A stretch of 64,000 bases of DNA, taken from NCBI RefSeq assembly GCF_014697615.1, contig NZ_JACJSD010000028.1:22993-86992 (forward strand), in the 5' to 3' direction. The notes under the pieces were generated by a model. That model saw nothing but the letters and a program-made list of their open reading frames with translations. It was not told where the DNA came from and did no database searches. Positions 25,487-34,771 of this stretch are shown piece after piece. The translations under genes and the position numbers were made by a program. Source of the DNA: Nostoc sp. FACHB-280 (lineage in GTDB: Bacteria; Cyanobacteriota; Cyanobacteriia; Cyanobacteriales; Nostocaceae). Numbering within the stretch: position 1 is the first letter of the stretch; each line of letters begins with the position of its first letter.

Positions 25487-26668
25487 ATGGCTCATGTCCT
25501 GACATCAGAGAAAGTCTTCCCTCGAATGGTAGAGTTACGCAGACATTTACACCGCCATCCTGAACTGGCATTTGAGGAAAAAAAGACAGCATCCATCGTT
25601 ATAGATGAACTTAAGCGTTTAGGTATTCCTTTTTGGTATGGCGGGGTGGGTAGTGGCATCATTGCCAAGCTGATCAATGCTAGACAAGGAGCGCCGACAA
25701 TTGCTTTGCGGGCTGATATGGATGCTCTCCCCGGACAAGAAAATACAGGATTGTCCTTTGCTTCTTTGCACCCAGGTAAGATGCACGCCTGTGGTCACGA
25801 CGGTCACATGTCAATGGTGTTGGGCGCAGCAGCTTTATTGAAAGAGAATCCGCCACCGGGAAACGTGGTTTTCATCTTTCAACCTGCGGAGGAAAAGGGT
25901 GCTGGCGCGAAAGTGATGATCCAATCTGGTGCTTTAGAAGGAGTAAATGCTATCTTTGGCGGTCATGTTACCCGTCACTACCAAGTCGGCGAGATTATGG
26001 TTGCCAAGGGAGTAATTACTGCCCAATCTGATGGCTTTACTATTCGCGTCAAAGGAAGAGGCGGACACGGAGCTAGACCCCATGAAGCTGTTGATGCTGT
26101 AGTTGTTGCCGGACTGCTAATTATGGCTGTGCAAACCTTAGTTTCACGAGAAATTAACCCCGCCTATCCTTCAGTAGTTACCATCGGTAAAGTAGAAGCA
26201 GGTAGTGCGGGTAATGTCATCGCTGAGGAAGCAATTTTAGAAGGTACTATCCGCACCACAAACTTAGATGTGCAGAACTACATAATTGATGGCTTGAAGC
26301 GCATAGCCACAGCCGTAGGAGAACTGCACAATGCCAGAGTAGAGGTAGAAATTCGCCACGGATACCCACCTGTGATTAATACAGGAAAAGAAGCAGAAAT
26401 TGCTCGACGGGCTGTAGTTGAGATTTTGGGTTCCAAGGGATTAGTCACAATGGATCATCCCAGCATGGGAGCAGAAGATTTTTCCTTCTACTTGTTACAC
26501 GTTCCTGGGTGTTACGTCAGATTTGGTGCTTGTCAACAAGGTTGTGAGAACATTCCTTTGCATAGTCCTTCCTTTGACTTTGACGAAGAAGCATTGAAAG
26601 TTGGCGCAGCTTTCTTTGATCGGGTGGTTCGAGAAGCGATCGCAAAATACGCAGATAATTCCCAGTAG
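25487..26668 (+). CDS. M20-family amidohydrolase (amino-acyl hydrolase type)
   Basis: 393 residues. Zinc-site motifs of the IAA-amino-acid/hippurate hydrolase subfamily are visible: RRHLHRHPEL (residues about 18-27), ALRADMDALP (about 72-81), HACGHDGHMSMVLG (about 101-114) and QPAEEKGAGAKVMI (about 131-144). The dimerisation insert contains GRGGHGARPHEAVDAV. The enzyme would hydrolyse an N-acyl amino acid or peptide-like amide; the substrate is not predictable. An AAGGAGA site precedes the ATG. It is followed 30 bases later by the archease gene. Confidence 0.85.
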   Translation: MAHVLTSEKVFPRMVELRRHLHRHPELAFEEKKTASIVIDELKRLGIPFWYGGVGSGIIAKLINARQGAPTIALRADMDALPGQENTGLSFASLHPGKMHACGHDGHMSMVLGAAALLKENPPPGNVVFIFQPAEEKGAGAKVMIQSGALEGVNAIFGGHVTRHYQVGEIMVAKGVITAQSDGFTIRVKGRGGHGARPHEAVDAVVVAGLLIMAVQTLVSREINPAYPSVVTIGKVEAGSAGNVIAEEAILEGTIRTTNLDVQNYIIDGLKRIATAVGELHNARVEVEIRHGYPPVINTGKEAEIARRAVVEILGSKGLVTMDHPSMGAEDFSFYLLHVPGCYVRFGACQQGCENIPLHSPSFDFDEEALKVGAAFFDRVVREAIAKYADNSQ

Positions 26669-26698
26669 AAAACAGCACAAGGCACTTAAGTAATATTT

Positions 26699-27127
26699 AT
26701 GAAAAGCGCAGATTTAATCAATTTGGCAGGGTTTCAAGAAGTTGAACATACGGCTGACTGGGCTTATCGCGTTTGGGGTCAGAATTTAACTCAGTTATTC
26801 ATCCAAGCAGCGATCGCTCTTTATTATTTAGCTGATGTTCAGTTAACCTCAGAGTGTTCAATTACGCGAAAAATTCAACTCCAAGGTGTTGATTATGTCA
26901 GCCTACTGGTTGCTTGGTTGAATGAACTTTTGTATTTACATGAAAGTGAGAACTTAGCATTTGACCAATTTAAAATCTTGCATCTCGATCCACACTCTCT
27001 AGAGGCGGAAGTCACAGGTAGCCAAGTGCAGAAATGGCAGAAATTTATTAAAGCAGTCACATATCACAATCTCTCGATTCAAGAAACAGAAAAAGGATTG
27101 GAAGCTACATTAGTATTAGATGTTTGA
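26699..27127 (+). CDS. archease (RtcB activator)
   Basis: 142 residues, the usual length. The conserved start FQEVEHTADWAYRVWGQNLTQLF includes D20 of the HTAD motif. The centre reads LLVAWLNELLYLHESENLAF, and the end has KAVTYHNLSIQ and LVLDV, as in archease. Archease speeds guanylylation of the RNA ligase RtcB and allows multiple turnover. The rtcB gene follows 59 bases later in the same orientation, the classic operon pairing. Confidence 0.9.
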   Translation: MKSADLINLAGFQEVEHTADWAYRVWGQNLTQLFIQAAIALYYLADVQLTSECSITRKIQLQGVDYVSLLVAWLNELLYLHESENLAFDQFKILHLDPHSLEAEVTGSQVQKWQKFIKAVTYHNLSIQETEKGLEATLVLDV

Positions 27128-27186
27128 ATTAGTCAAAAGTTAACAGTTATTCTCCCCTACTTCCCATTTTCAACTTACGAGGGGAT

Positions 27187-28632
27187 ATGGTTTCTAAACA
27201 AGATTTTCGCCGTATTAATGATTATTTGTGGGAAATTCCTACCTCATTTCATCCAAAAATGCAGGTTCCTGTCTGGATTTTTGCCGATGAAGAAATCCTC
27301 GAAGATGCTTTGGGCGATTTATCAATAATTCAAGCAGTGAATGTTGCGCGTTTACCTGGGCTAGTAGGCCATGTAGTTGTTATGCCTGATGTTCACCAAG
27401 GCTATGGAATGCCTATTGGTGGCGTGATGGCAGCACGAGTTCCAGGGGGAATAATTTCCCCAGGAGCAGTTGGTTATGATATCAACTGTGGTGTGCGTGT
27501 TTTGACTTCTACAATTAAGTATGAGAATGCCAAACCCTATTTAAGCGATCTCGCCAGTGTCCTTTATCGCAATTGTCCTAGCGGTGTGGGAGAAAAAGGC
27601 AGTGTCCCTCTGACGAATGAAGAATTAGACCAAGTATGTCAACAGGGTGCTAATTGGACGCTAACTCAAGGTTACGCCGAAGCAGAAGATTTGCAACGCA
27701 CGGAAGAGTTTGGCTGTTTGGCAGGGGCAGATCCAGATGCGGCTAGTAAGCGAGCAAAAGAGCGCGGCAAAGGTCAACTAGGAACCTTGGGCGCGGGAAA
27801 TCATTTCCTAGAGGTGGATGTAGTTGAAGAAGTATTTGACCAGGAAGCGGCAGAAGTGATGGGTTTGCACGCAGGTTGTTTAGCGGTGCAAATTCATTGC
27901 GGTTCTCGTGGCTTTGGGCATCAAATCTGCACAGATTATGTACAAGACTTGCAATTTGCGGTAATTCGCTATGGAATTGATTTACCAGACCGAGAGTTAG
28001 TTTGTGCGCCAATTGAATCACCAGAAGGACAAGGCTATTTAGCAGCGATGAAGTCAGCAGCTAACTATGCTTTTGCTAACCGTCAGGTTTTAGCATGGCA
28101 TACACGGCGGAGTTTTCAAGAGGTGTTTGGTAAACAAGACTCAACACTACGCCAAGTTTATGATATTGCTCACAATATGGCCAAAATTGAAACCCACGAA
28201 GTTGACGGCGAAAACTTGACAGTCTGCGTCCACCGTAAAGGAGCAACACGAGCATTTGGCCCAGGCTTTGCTGGTTTACCTACGGAATATCGTCCTTTGG
28301 GACAACCTGTTCTTGTTCCTGGTTCGATGGGTACGCACAGTTGGATTTTACTAGGGACACCAGCAAGCGATCGCCTATCTTTTGGTTCGAGTTGTCACGG
28401 TGCAGGAAGGGTGATGAGTCGTCACAAAGCCAAACGAGAAATTAGAGGCGATCGCCTCAAGGACGAACTAGAACACGAAGGGATTAGCATCCGGGCTGGG
28501 TCTATGTCCGGTTTAGCTGAGGAAGCACCCCAAGCATACAAAGATGTCAGTCGAGTGGTAAATGTGGTTAGCCAAGCAGGAATTGCTCGTAAAGTAGCGC
28601 GTCTGCATCCCATCGCTGTAGTTAAAGGATAA
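27187..28632 (+). CDS. rtcB: RNA-splicing ligase RtcB
   Basis: 481 residues. Family motifs in order: [17 protein letters not shown] (residues about 65-81), GYDINCGVR (about 96-104, with the metal-binding D and C), [10 protein letters not shown] (about 199-208), [11 protein letters not shown], then the catalytic guanylylation histidine in [13 protein letters not shown] (H349). The end has [12 protein letters not shown]. RtcB joins 2',3'-cyclic-phosphate and 5'-OH RNA ends using GTP and Mn2+, in tRNA or rRNA repair. Archease lies just upstream. The stop is six bases before the next gene. Confidence 0.92.
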   Translation: MVSKQDFRRINDYLWEIPTSFHPKMQVPVWIFADEEILEDALGDLSIIQAVNVARLPGLVGHVVVMPDVHQGYGMPIGGVMAARVPGGIISPGAVGYDINCGVRVLTSTIKYENAKPYLSDLASVLYRNCPSGVGEKGSVPLTNEELDQVCQQGANWTLTQGYAEAEDLQRTEEFGCLAGADPDAASKRAKERGKGQLGTLGAGNHFLEVDVVEEVFDQEAAEVMGLHAGCLAVQIHCGSRGFGHQICTDYVQDLQFAVIRYGIDLPDRELVCAPIESPEGQGYLAAMKSAANYAFANRQVLAWHTRRSFQEVFGKQDSTLRQVYDIAHNMAKIETHEVDGENLTVCVHRKGATRAFGPGFAGLPTEYRPLGQPVLVPGSMGTHSWILLGTPASDRLSFGSSCHGAGRVMSRHKAKREIRGDRLKDELEHEGISIRAGSMSGLAEEAPQAYKDVSRVVNVVSQAGIARKVARLHPIAVVKG

Positions 28633-28638
28633 ATTGAC

Positions 28639-29802
28639 ATGGGTGATATGGAGTTCAAAAGCTCTCCTGAATTCTCTTTGGGGATGGAAATTGAGTTGCA
28701 ATTGCTCAATCCTGATACTCTGCAATTGGTAGATGGCATTTTACCTCTGTTGGCACAAAATCCTGAAAATTCCTGGATTCAGCCAGAATGTAACCAAGCG
28801 ATGGTAGAGATTGCCTCTCAGGTTTGCTCAAATATCCCTGAGTTAGAAGCTAATATTGTTGCTATTCTGCGTGACCTCAAAACCAGATGTCAAGCACTGG
28901 GGATGACGATTTGTGCAGCCGGAACTCATCCATTTTGCGATCGCTTTGCCTCTATCACCCCAATTCCCAGATATCTGGCCCAGCAAGCTGGATCTGGCTA
29001 CCTTGCAGATTTAATGATGACTTGTGCGGTTCAGCTTCATGTAGGAATGCCATCGGGTGATGTAGCTATAGATATTATGGGCAGACTTAAACCCTATCTC
29101 CCCATTTTGTTGGCTTTGTCTGCTAGTTCACCCTTTTGGTGGGGTCATGATACTAGCTTTGCTTCCTTTCGCCAAAGGTTTTTATCATCTTTGAGAACCT
29201 ATGGTATTTGTCCCACTTTTAAAAACTGGCAGGATTTTACTAATTTCTTTGCCACTGCTCAAAATGCAGGGATGTTGGAGATTATTCGCGATATCCATTG
29301 GGATTTGCGTCCCCAACCTGATTTCGGAACTCTTGAAGTTAGGGTGATGGATGCTCAACCAACAATCAAAGAGTCGATGATGCTGGCTGCCTTTGTCCAT
29401 TCTTTAATTGTGGATTTGCATCGTTACAGTCAAGGAAAGCAAACAGAATTTTTTTTAACGCCTCTTCCTTGGTTAATTGAGAAGGAAAACTACTTTCGCG
29501 CATCTCGCTGGGGTTTAGATGCTCACTACATCGAAGATGAACAAGGTAATAGCAGACCCATCAAAAATATAGTTAAAGATATTTTGAATACACTCATAGA
29601 AACTGCCGATACTTTGGGAAATAGCTCATATCTATTCCAATTAGAAAAAAGATTAGACCAAGGAGCAAGTTATATTCGACAACGGCGAGTGTTTGAAAGC
29701 ACAGGTTCTTTAAAGGCGGTGGTTGCTTCTTTGGTGAGTGAGTTGGAAGCTGAATTAGCTATTAAGAGCAGACAGGAGGCTGTAGCCTACGGCTGGCTGT
29801 AA
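28639..29802 (+). CDS. GCS2-type carboxylate-amine ligase (YbdK-like)
   Basis: 387 residues. The opening FSLGMEIELQLLNPDTLQLV is the glutamate-cysteine ligase family 2 signature. The middle shows CAAGTHPFCDRF, LHVGMPSGDVAIDIM and FGTLEVRVMDAQPTI. The family makes ATP-dependent amide bonds between a carboxylate and an amine. Weak gamma-glutamylcysteine ligase activity is known for YbdK proteins, but the natural substrate is unclear. It starts six bases after rtcB with AAGGA upstream, so it belongs to the same operon. A second GCS2-type gene lies at 41817-43157. Confidence 0.8.
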   Translation: MGDMEFKSSPEFSLGMEIELQLLNPDTLQLVDGILPLLAQNPENSWIQPECNQAMVEIASQVCSNIPELEANIVAILRDLKTRCQALGMTICAAGTHPFCDRFASITPIPRYLAQQAGSGYLADLMMTCAVQLHVGMPSGDVAIDIMGRLKPYLPILLALSASSPFWWGHDTSFASFRQRFLSSLRTYGICPTFKNWQDFTNFFATAQNAGMLEIIRDIHWDLRPQPDFGTLEVRVMDAQPTIKESMMLAAFVHSLIVDLHRYSQGKQTEFFLTPLPWLIEKENYFRASRWGLDAHYIEDEQGNSRPIKNIVKDILNTLIETADTLGNSSYLFQLEKRLDQGASYIRQRRVFESTGSLKAVVASLVSELEAELAIKSRQEAVAYGWL

Positions 29803-29833
29803 GGCTCACCAGAAAGTAAGCCACGCAAGATCA

Positions 29834-29881
29834 TTAACTGGCACAATTATGCCTGACGGTACTATCCATCAAGACTACTAA
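29834..29881 (+). pseudogene. vestigial 3' end of a pentapeptide-repeat gene
   Basis: The plus strand reads LTGTIMPDGTIHQDY and a stop. This matches the C-terminus of the pentapeptide protein at 43190-43759 (LTGTIMPDGTIHQ), which also follows a GCS2-type gene. The nucleotides are nearly identical too. Only the tail remains, evidence of a lost gene copy after the first GCS2 gene. Confidence 0.75.
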
Positions 29882-29963
29882 AAGATATCGTTGGAAGAAA
29901 ATCTGAAAATTGACAATCTGCGGATGGTCAGTTTTGGGAAAATATTCTTGAGGGAGGTAGAAG

Positions 29964-31589
29964 ATGCCTCAACTAGCACCGCATATATTTGATATTTTAT
30001 ACGAAAAAGGTGTAGAATATGCCTTTGGTATACCTGGAGATTTTGCCTTAACACTATTCGATGCATTAGCAGACAGCAAGATTGCACCTATTGTCATGAC
30101 GCACGAACCCTGCGTAGGCTTTGCGGCTGATGCTTACTCCCGAATGCGGGGTTTGGGTTTAGCGGTTGTTACTTATAGCGTTGGCGGCTTAAATATGGTG
30201 AATGCTGTAGCTGGTGCTTATGCCGAGAAGTCTCCATTGGTCATTTTAAGCGGCGGGCCAGGTGTGCGGGAACAACGGGAGCATGACTTGTTACATCATA
30301 AGGTGAAAACTTTTGACACACAACGGCGTGTTTATGAAGAAGTCACCCTCTACGCCACAAAGCTAACCGATCCAAAAACAGCCGATGCTCAGATTCATCG
30401 TGCGCTTGACTATGCAACGACATTCAAACGTCCTGTTTATTTGGAAATTCCCCGTGATCTAGTTTATGCGGAGATTACAGAGTCAGAACACTTGCCACCA
30501 CCAATCAAGCGCACTGATCCAGATACTTTAATGGAAGCCATTGCAGAAACTCTGGAGATGCTCAAGCGATCGCACTCACCAGTCATTCTTGCTTGTGTTG
30601 AAATTCATCGCTTTGGCTTACAGGAACAACTTCTAGCCTTGGCAGAAAAACTTGGTGTACCAGTCTGCTCAACAATGTTAGGAAAATCTGTTTTTCCCGA
30701 AAGACATCCGCAATACATCGGTATTTACAATGGTGAGGCTGGGGATTTAAATGTGCAGAAAATCGTTGAAGAATCAGACTGTGTGCTGATGTTGGGAGTG
30801 TTTATGACTGATATCAACCTGGGGATGTTTACCGCTCATCTCAACCCAAGTTGTACAGTGTATGCAACTTCAGAACGCATCGCCATTAAGCATCACGAAT
30901 ACCCCAATGTGAGGTTTGAAGATTTCATCACCACCTTGCTTGATAGTCCAGATTTGCCTCATTGGGATTCATCCGGCATCTATACTATGAAACCGCGTGT
31001 TACGCCATCTGTGGGTAAAATTTCCATGAGTGGACTACTTTATGAACTCAATCAGTTCATTGACAGTAACACTCTACTAGTGACGGATGTTGGAGATACC
31101 CTATTTGCAGCAGATGATATCCAGACACAGCAAGGCACATCATTCTTATGTCCCGCCTTCTACGCAAGTATGGGGTTTGGCGTTCCTGGGGTGATTGGCG
31201 CACAATTAGCCGACCCATCCCGACGAGCGATCGCTTTGGTTGGCGATGGGGCATTTCACATGACAGGAATGGAATTGCTCACAGCGCAACGCTTAAGACT
31301 AAACCCGATTGTTATAGTCATTAACAATGGCTCATTTGCTAGCCTCCAGGCAATGGGACATCAAGAAGCGGCTTTTGTCCAAATTCCCACAATGGACTAT
31401 GCCCAGTTAGCCAATGTTCTTGGTGGTCATGGCTTTGTGATCCACACCAGTAAACAACTACAACAAGCCTTACACACAGCGCAAAATAGTAGCAATTTCA
31501 GTATTCTTGATGTTCATCTCTCACCTGACGATGTTTCGCCTGCTTTACAAAGATTGAGCGCACTATTTACCAAATCCCTAACAGGATAG
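29964..31589 (+). CDS. thiamine-diphosphate 2-keto acid decarboxylase (pyruvate/indolepyruvate decarboxylase type)
   Basis: 541 residues. The N-terminal Pyr domain has the catalytic Glu in MTHEPCVGFAADAYSRMRGL (residues about 46-66). A central domain has VILACVEIHRFG. The C-terminal PP domain has the ThDP/Mg motif GDGAFHMTGMELLTAQ ending in VINNGSFASLQ (residues about 426-460). The product would be an aldehyde and CO2 from pyruvate or an aromatic or branched keto acid. A GGGAGGT site precedes the ATG. The next gene is an amino-acid dehydrogenase that could supply the keto acid. Confidence 0.85.
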   Translation: MPQLAPHIFDILYEKGVEYAFGIPGDFALTLFDALADSKIAPIVMTHEPCVGFAADAYSRMRGLGLAVVTYSVGGLNMVNAVAGAYAEKSPLVILSGGPGVREQREHDLLHHKVKTFDTQRRVYEEVTLYATKLTDPKTADAQIHRALDYATTFKRPVYLEIPRDLVYAEITESEHLPPPIKRTDPDTLMEAIAETLEMLKRSHSPVILACVEIHRFGLQEQLLALAEKLGVPVCSTMLGKSVFPERHPQYIGIYNGEAGDLNVQKIVEESDCVLMLGVFMTDINLGMFTAHLNPSCTVYATSERIAIKHHEYPNVRFEDFITTLLDSPDLPHWDSSGIYTMKPRVTPSVGKISMSGLLYELNQFIDSNTLLVTDVGDTLFAADDIQTQQGTSFLCPAFYASMGFGVPGVIGAQLADPSRRAIALVGDGAFHMTGMELLTAQRLRLNPIVIVINNGSFASLQAMGHQEAAFVQIPTMDYAQLANVLGGHGFVIHTSKQLQQALHTAQNSSNFSILDVHLSPDDVSPALQRLSALFTKSLTG

Positions 31590-31760
31590 TTAATGATTAA
31601 TCAATAATTACAGCACTTTTTATGTAAGTGAAGTATCTTCCCTCACCCGTCCTATCAGACACCTTCTTCTTGGTCAGCAAAGGGTCAGGGAGGCGTGTAT
31701 TCCATCAACTTGCAATTTGCTGTATGAAAAACTTTGCCAATCCCTAACCCCCAATAACCA

Positions 31761-32858
31761 ATGGATAATATTTTTCGCTTTGCTGATGAGCTAGGCCCAG
31801 TCAAGATTATTCATATCTACGAAAGAGAAGTTGATCTAAAAGCCATTGTTGTGGTTGATAACATTGATTGTGGCCCCGCGATCGGTGGAGTACGTATGGC
31901 TACAGATGTGACGACAGAAGAAGTTTTTCGATTGGCACGAGCTATGACTTTAAAAAATGCTGCTGCTGACTTACCCCACGGCGGCGGTAAATCTGCAATT
32001 TTAGCCGACCCGAAACAACCTTTAGCAGATAAGGAACGCTTGGTACGTACCTTTGCTAGTGCTATCAGGGATGTGACTGAGTATATCCCTGGCCCCGATA
32101 TGGGAACAGATGAACAGTGCATGGCTTGGATCAAAAAAGAGATTGGTCGTGCTGTAGGATTACCAAAAGCAATAGGGGGTATCCCCTTAGATGAAATTGG
32201 TGCTACTGGTTTTGGTATAAGTATTTGTGCAGAGATAGCTAGCAAGTTTTGTCACCTCAATCTAGAAGGCGCACGTATTGTCATTCAAGGTTTCGGTTCC
32301 GTTGGGAAAAACGCTGCTCGCTTTTTAACGGCTAAAGGAGCGTTACTTATAGGAGCCGCAGATTCTCAAGGAACCCTTTTTAATCCTCTGGGAATCGATG
32401 TTAAGCAGGTAATCAAACTGAAAAATTCTGGTAAGAGTGTGATTAATTATCCACAGGGAGACAAACTAGATCGGGACGCAGTTATTGACATCGAGTGCGA
32501 TATTTGGATACCAGCAGCCAGACCGGATGTTATCCATGCTGATAATGTTGACCGCCTGAAAACGCAGCTTGTGATCTCAGGTGCTAATATCCCGTTTACC
32601 GAAGCAGCAGAAAAGATATGTCATGAACGAAGTATTATTGTAGTACCTGATTTCATCGCCAATGCAGGTGGTGTAATCTGCGCTGCGGTTGAGTATGATG
32701 GCGGAAATCAGACCACAGCCTTTGAAACTATTGCAAAGAAAATTTGCCACAATACTACGCTAGTTTTAGAACAAGTTGCCAAAACAGGTAAGCTACCACG
32801 ACAGGCTGCTCTGGAACTTGCCCAGAGACGGATATGTCTTGCTAGACAAGATATTTAA
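31761..32858 (+). CDS. Glu/Leu/Phe/Val dehydrogenase
   Basis: 365 residues, the length of leucine or phenylalanine dehydrogenases rather than of glutamate dehydrogenase. The active-site segment PHGGGKSAI (residues about 73-81) holds the catalytic Lys. A second conserved stretch is GPDMGTDEQCMAWI. The Rossmann motif is IVIQGFGSVGKNAARFL (residues about 173-189). It interconverts an amino acid and a 2-keto acid using NAD(P). The adjacent keto acid decarboxylase suggests amino-acid breakdown to aldehydes; the order is dehydrogenase then decarboxylase chemically, though the genes lie the other way round. Confidence 0.85.
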   Translation: MDNIFRFADELGPVKIIHIYEREVDLKAIVVVDNIDCGPAIGGVRMATDVTTEEVFRLARAMTLKNAAADLPHGGGKSAILADPKQPLADKERLVRTFASAIRDVTEYIPGPDMGTDEQCMAWIKKEIGRAVGLPKAIGGIPLDEIGATGFGISICAEIASKFCHLNLEGARIVIQGFGSVGKNAARFLTAKGALLIGAADSQGTLFNPLGIDVKQVIKLKNSGKSVINYPQGDKLDRDAVIDIECDIWIPAARPDVIHADNVDRLKTQLVISGANIPFTEAAEKICHERSIIVVPDFIANAGGVICAAVEYDGGNQTTAFETIAKKICHNTTLVLEQVAKTGKLPRQAALELAQRRICLARQDI

Positions 32859-33018
32859 AATATAGTTAAACGGTGCTACTTGATGTGCTTTTTTATTAAT
32901 ATTGATCGGATTCTCTATTTTATACCGTGAAATTCCTTATAATTTTTTCTTAGAGAATCAGGTATATAAATATCTGCGTATGGTTGCTCAAGTTTTTTTA
33001 CTCACATTTCAGAGGGTG

Positions 33019-34431
33019 CTATTTATCTGGGCGATCGCATTGGGCTTTACGTCTGTATATAAGTTCCAGATTATACAGATTTTCTTTTGGAATCTCTAGG
33101 TTACAAGCTAAAACTGGAACCCTATCTATGTTATGAGTATCACAAATATAAGGTGTGATATAGAATTCACGGTGTTCATGATACCAAGGAGTACCTACTA
33201 AAGGGTTGGGTACTCCAATTCTAGAAGCTAAATACATTCCTCCAAAGTTAATATTTTTTGACGTATATTTATCTGGATATTGCTTAATTAGCTCTGTGGC
33301 AATTTTTATCGTATTTTGACCTATTTGCCTTTCGTTAATATTAGCGACCGCCATACAATATGAGCGACTATTCTTTTCTGATAGACTATCAGCTATCAAA
33401 GGCAATATATAGCTAATATATTGTAAATCTTTAAATGTTTCGCATTTATTTTCGCTAATACCTTGTAAAGATATAATATCAGCAAATAGTTTGATATTAT
33501 GATATAATTGTTTTTTTACAAAATTTATATCAGGTTGTCTATTATTGTGAATACAGTCCATAAAATAGGATTTAAAATCTTCCAAAATAGATACAGGTGT
33601 AATGATTTTTACTTGACGTAAATCTGCAAGATTTTCTTCAAGAACTCTACGATATTCAACGACTACTTGAGTATGTCTATTACTTACCTTTGCTATATAC
33701 TCTAGTAATTGATGATTACTACAAAAACCTTGCAAATAAGCATCTAGAAGCATATAGCTACAGTATTGTATAGCATCAGGCACAGTAATTTTTACACAGC
33801 TATAAATATTCTGCGCTTCGATTAACTGAGCAATTACACTAGCCTGCCTTTCAATTGTTTCCTTTTCTGTGAATGCTGGACGTTCATCATAAAAAATATT
33901 TTTGATAGGCTGATTAATCTTAATTCTGGGATTAATCAAAGATATTTCTGAACCATCCTCAAGTAAAGCAATAATTCCATAAGCTCCATAAAGACATAAA
34001 ACGGCATTAACAATGGCATTTTGTATAGGGAGTAAGTTAGCAGATGTAAATTTAGTCTGCATAAAATAAATATAACTTGGTGGCCATGCAGGAGTCTGAA
34101 CTTGTAAACATCTGACATCAGTTCCAGGAATTTTGATGCAATAAGTTTCTTCAGATATATTCTCTGAAGTCAGAGATTGCCATGAATGTGGTACTAAACC
34201 TTGTGAAGCAAAATATTGTAGAACTTTGTTGGGTTGATTTACTCGTTTATCTTTAATAATCTGCTCTGGTAAAAGTATTTGCATGGTTGGATCTTGTCTA
34301 AAAGCTTCAGAAGGAAGGACTGAATTTAAAGTCCATAAACCAATTTCGTCGCATCTAAGTTCTTTAAAGATGCTATCTTGATGATTTGCTGTGCTGAGAT
34401 AGGGCGATACGCTATTTAGAGAACTTAACAT
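33019..34431 (-). CDS. uncharacterised protein, 470 aa
   Basis: I do not recognise the family. It is a soluble protein with mostly helical character in residues 200-400 (TIERQASVIAQLIEAQNIYS, then QYCSYMLLDAYLQGFCSNHQ). The C-terminal 80 residues read NFGGMYLASRIGVPNPLVGTP and YHEHREFYITPYICDTHNID. There is no signal peptide and no nucleotide-binding motif. Codon use is AT-rich compared with the metabolic genes around it, which suggests separate acquisition. A possible biosynthetic role is pure speculation. Confidence 0.55.
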   Translation of the reverse strand: MLSSLNSVSPYLSTANHQDSIFKELRCDEIGLWTLNSVLPSEAFRQDPTMQILLPEQIIKDKRVNQPNKVLQYFASQGLVPHSWQSLTSENISEETYCIKIPGTDVRCLQVQTPAWPPSYIYFMQTKFTSANLLPIQNAIVNAVLCLYGAYGIIALLEDGSEISLINPRIKINQPIKNIFYDERPAFTEKETIERQASVIAQLIEAQNIYSCVKITVPDAIQYCSYMLLDAYLQGFCSNHQLLEYIAKVSNRHTQVVVEYRRVLEENLADLRQVKIITPVSILEDFKSYFMDCIHNNRQPDINFVKKQLYHNIKLFADIISLQGISENKCETFKDLQYISYILPLIADSLSEKNSRSYCMAVANINERQIGQNTIKIATELIKQYPDKYTSKNINFGGMYLASRIGVPNPLVGTPWYHEHREFYITPYICDTHNIDRVPVLACNLEIPKENLYNLELIYRRKAQCDRPDK

Positions 34432-34522
34432 ATGTTGAATAAGTCCGGTATCTGCTTTTTTTGCTGTTGATTCTTAGATAATTTAACTTTTTATTAGTAG
34501 GATAGATTCATACAACGGTTCT

Positions 34523-34771
34523 GTGGTTCTCGAAGACATTAAACAACAAATTCACTGTATCGTCTTGTGTGCATCTTATCCTTACGCCGTGGTGGGAGTC
34601 AGTCAAAGTTTTGGCGTGACTCCAGATTTAATCAGTGGGATAGCTACTAGCACCACTGCGGGTGTAGAACTGGTAGAAAAGCTCACAGGTGTTGTGGCTT
34701 TAACTCTACCAGATCACCAGTATCTACCCAAACTGATACAGATATTAAAAGCCAAGTTAGCCTTTAACTAA
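34523..34771 (+). CDS. short uncharacterised ORF, 82 aa, possibly a gene remnant
   Basis: It has a GTG start and no good ribosome site. The text ([36 protein letters not shown] and [20 protein letters not shown]) looks like real coding sequence, helical and hydrophobic, more like the C-terminal part of a larger enzyme than a whole protein. A TAA lies a short distance upstream in frame. Its end overlaps the 3' end of the psbA-like gene by eight bases in convergent orientation. Confidence 0.4.
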   Translation: MVLEDIKQQIHCIVLCASYPYAVVGVSQSFGVTPDLISGIATSTTAGVELVEKLTGVVALTLPDHQYLPKLIQILKAKLAFN

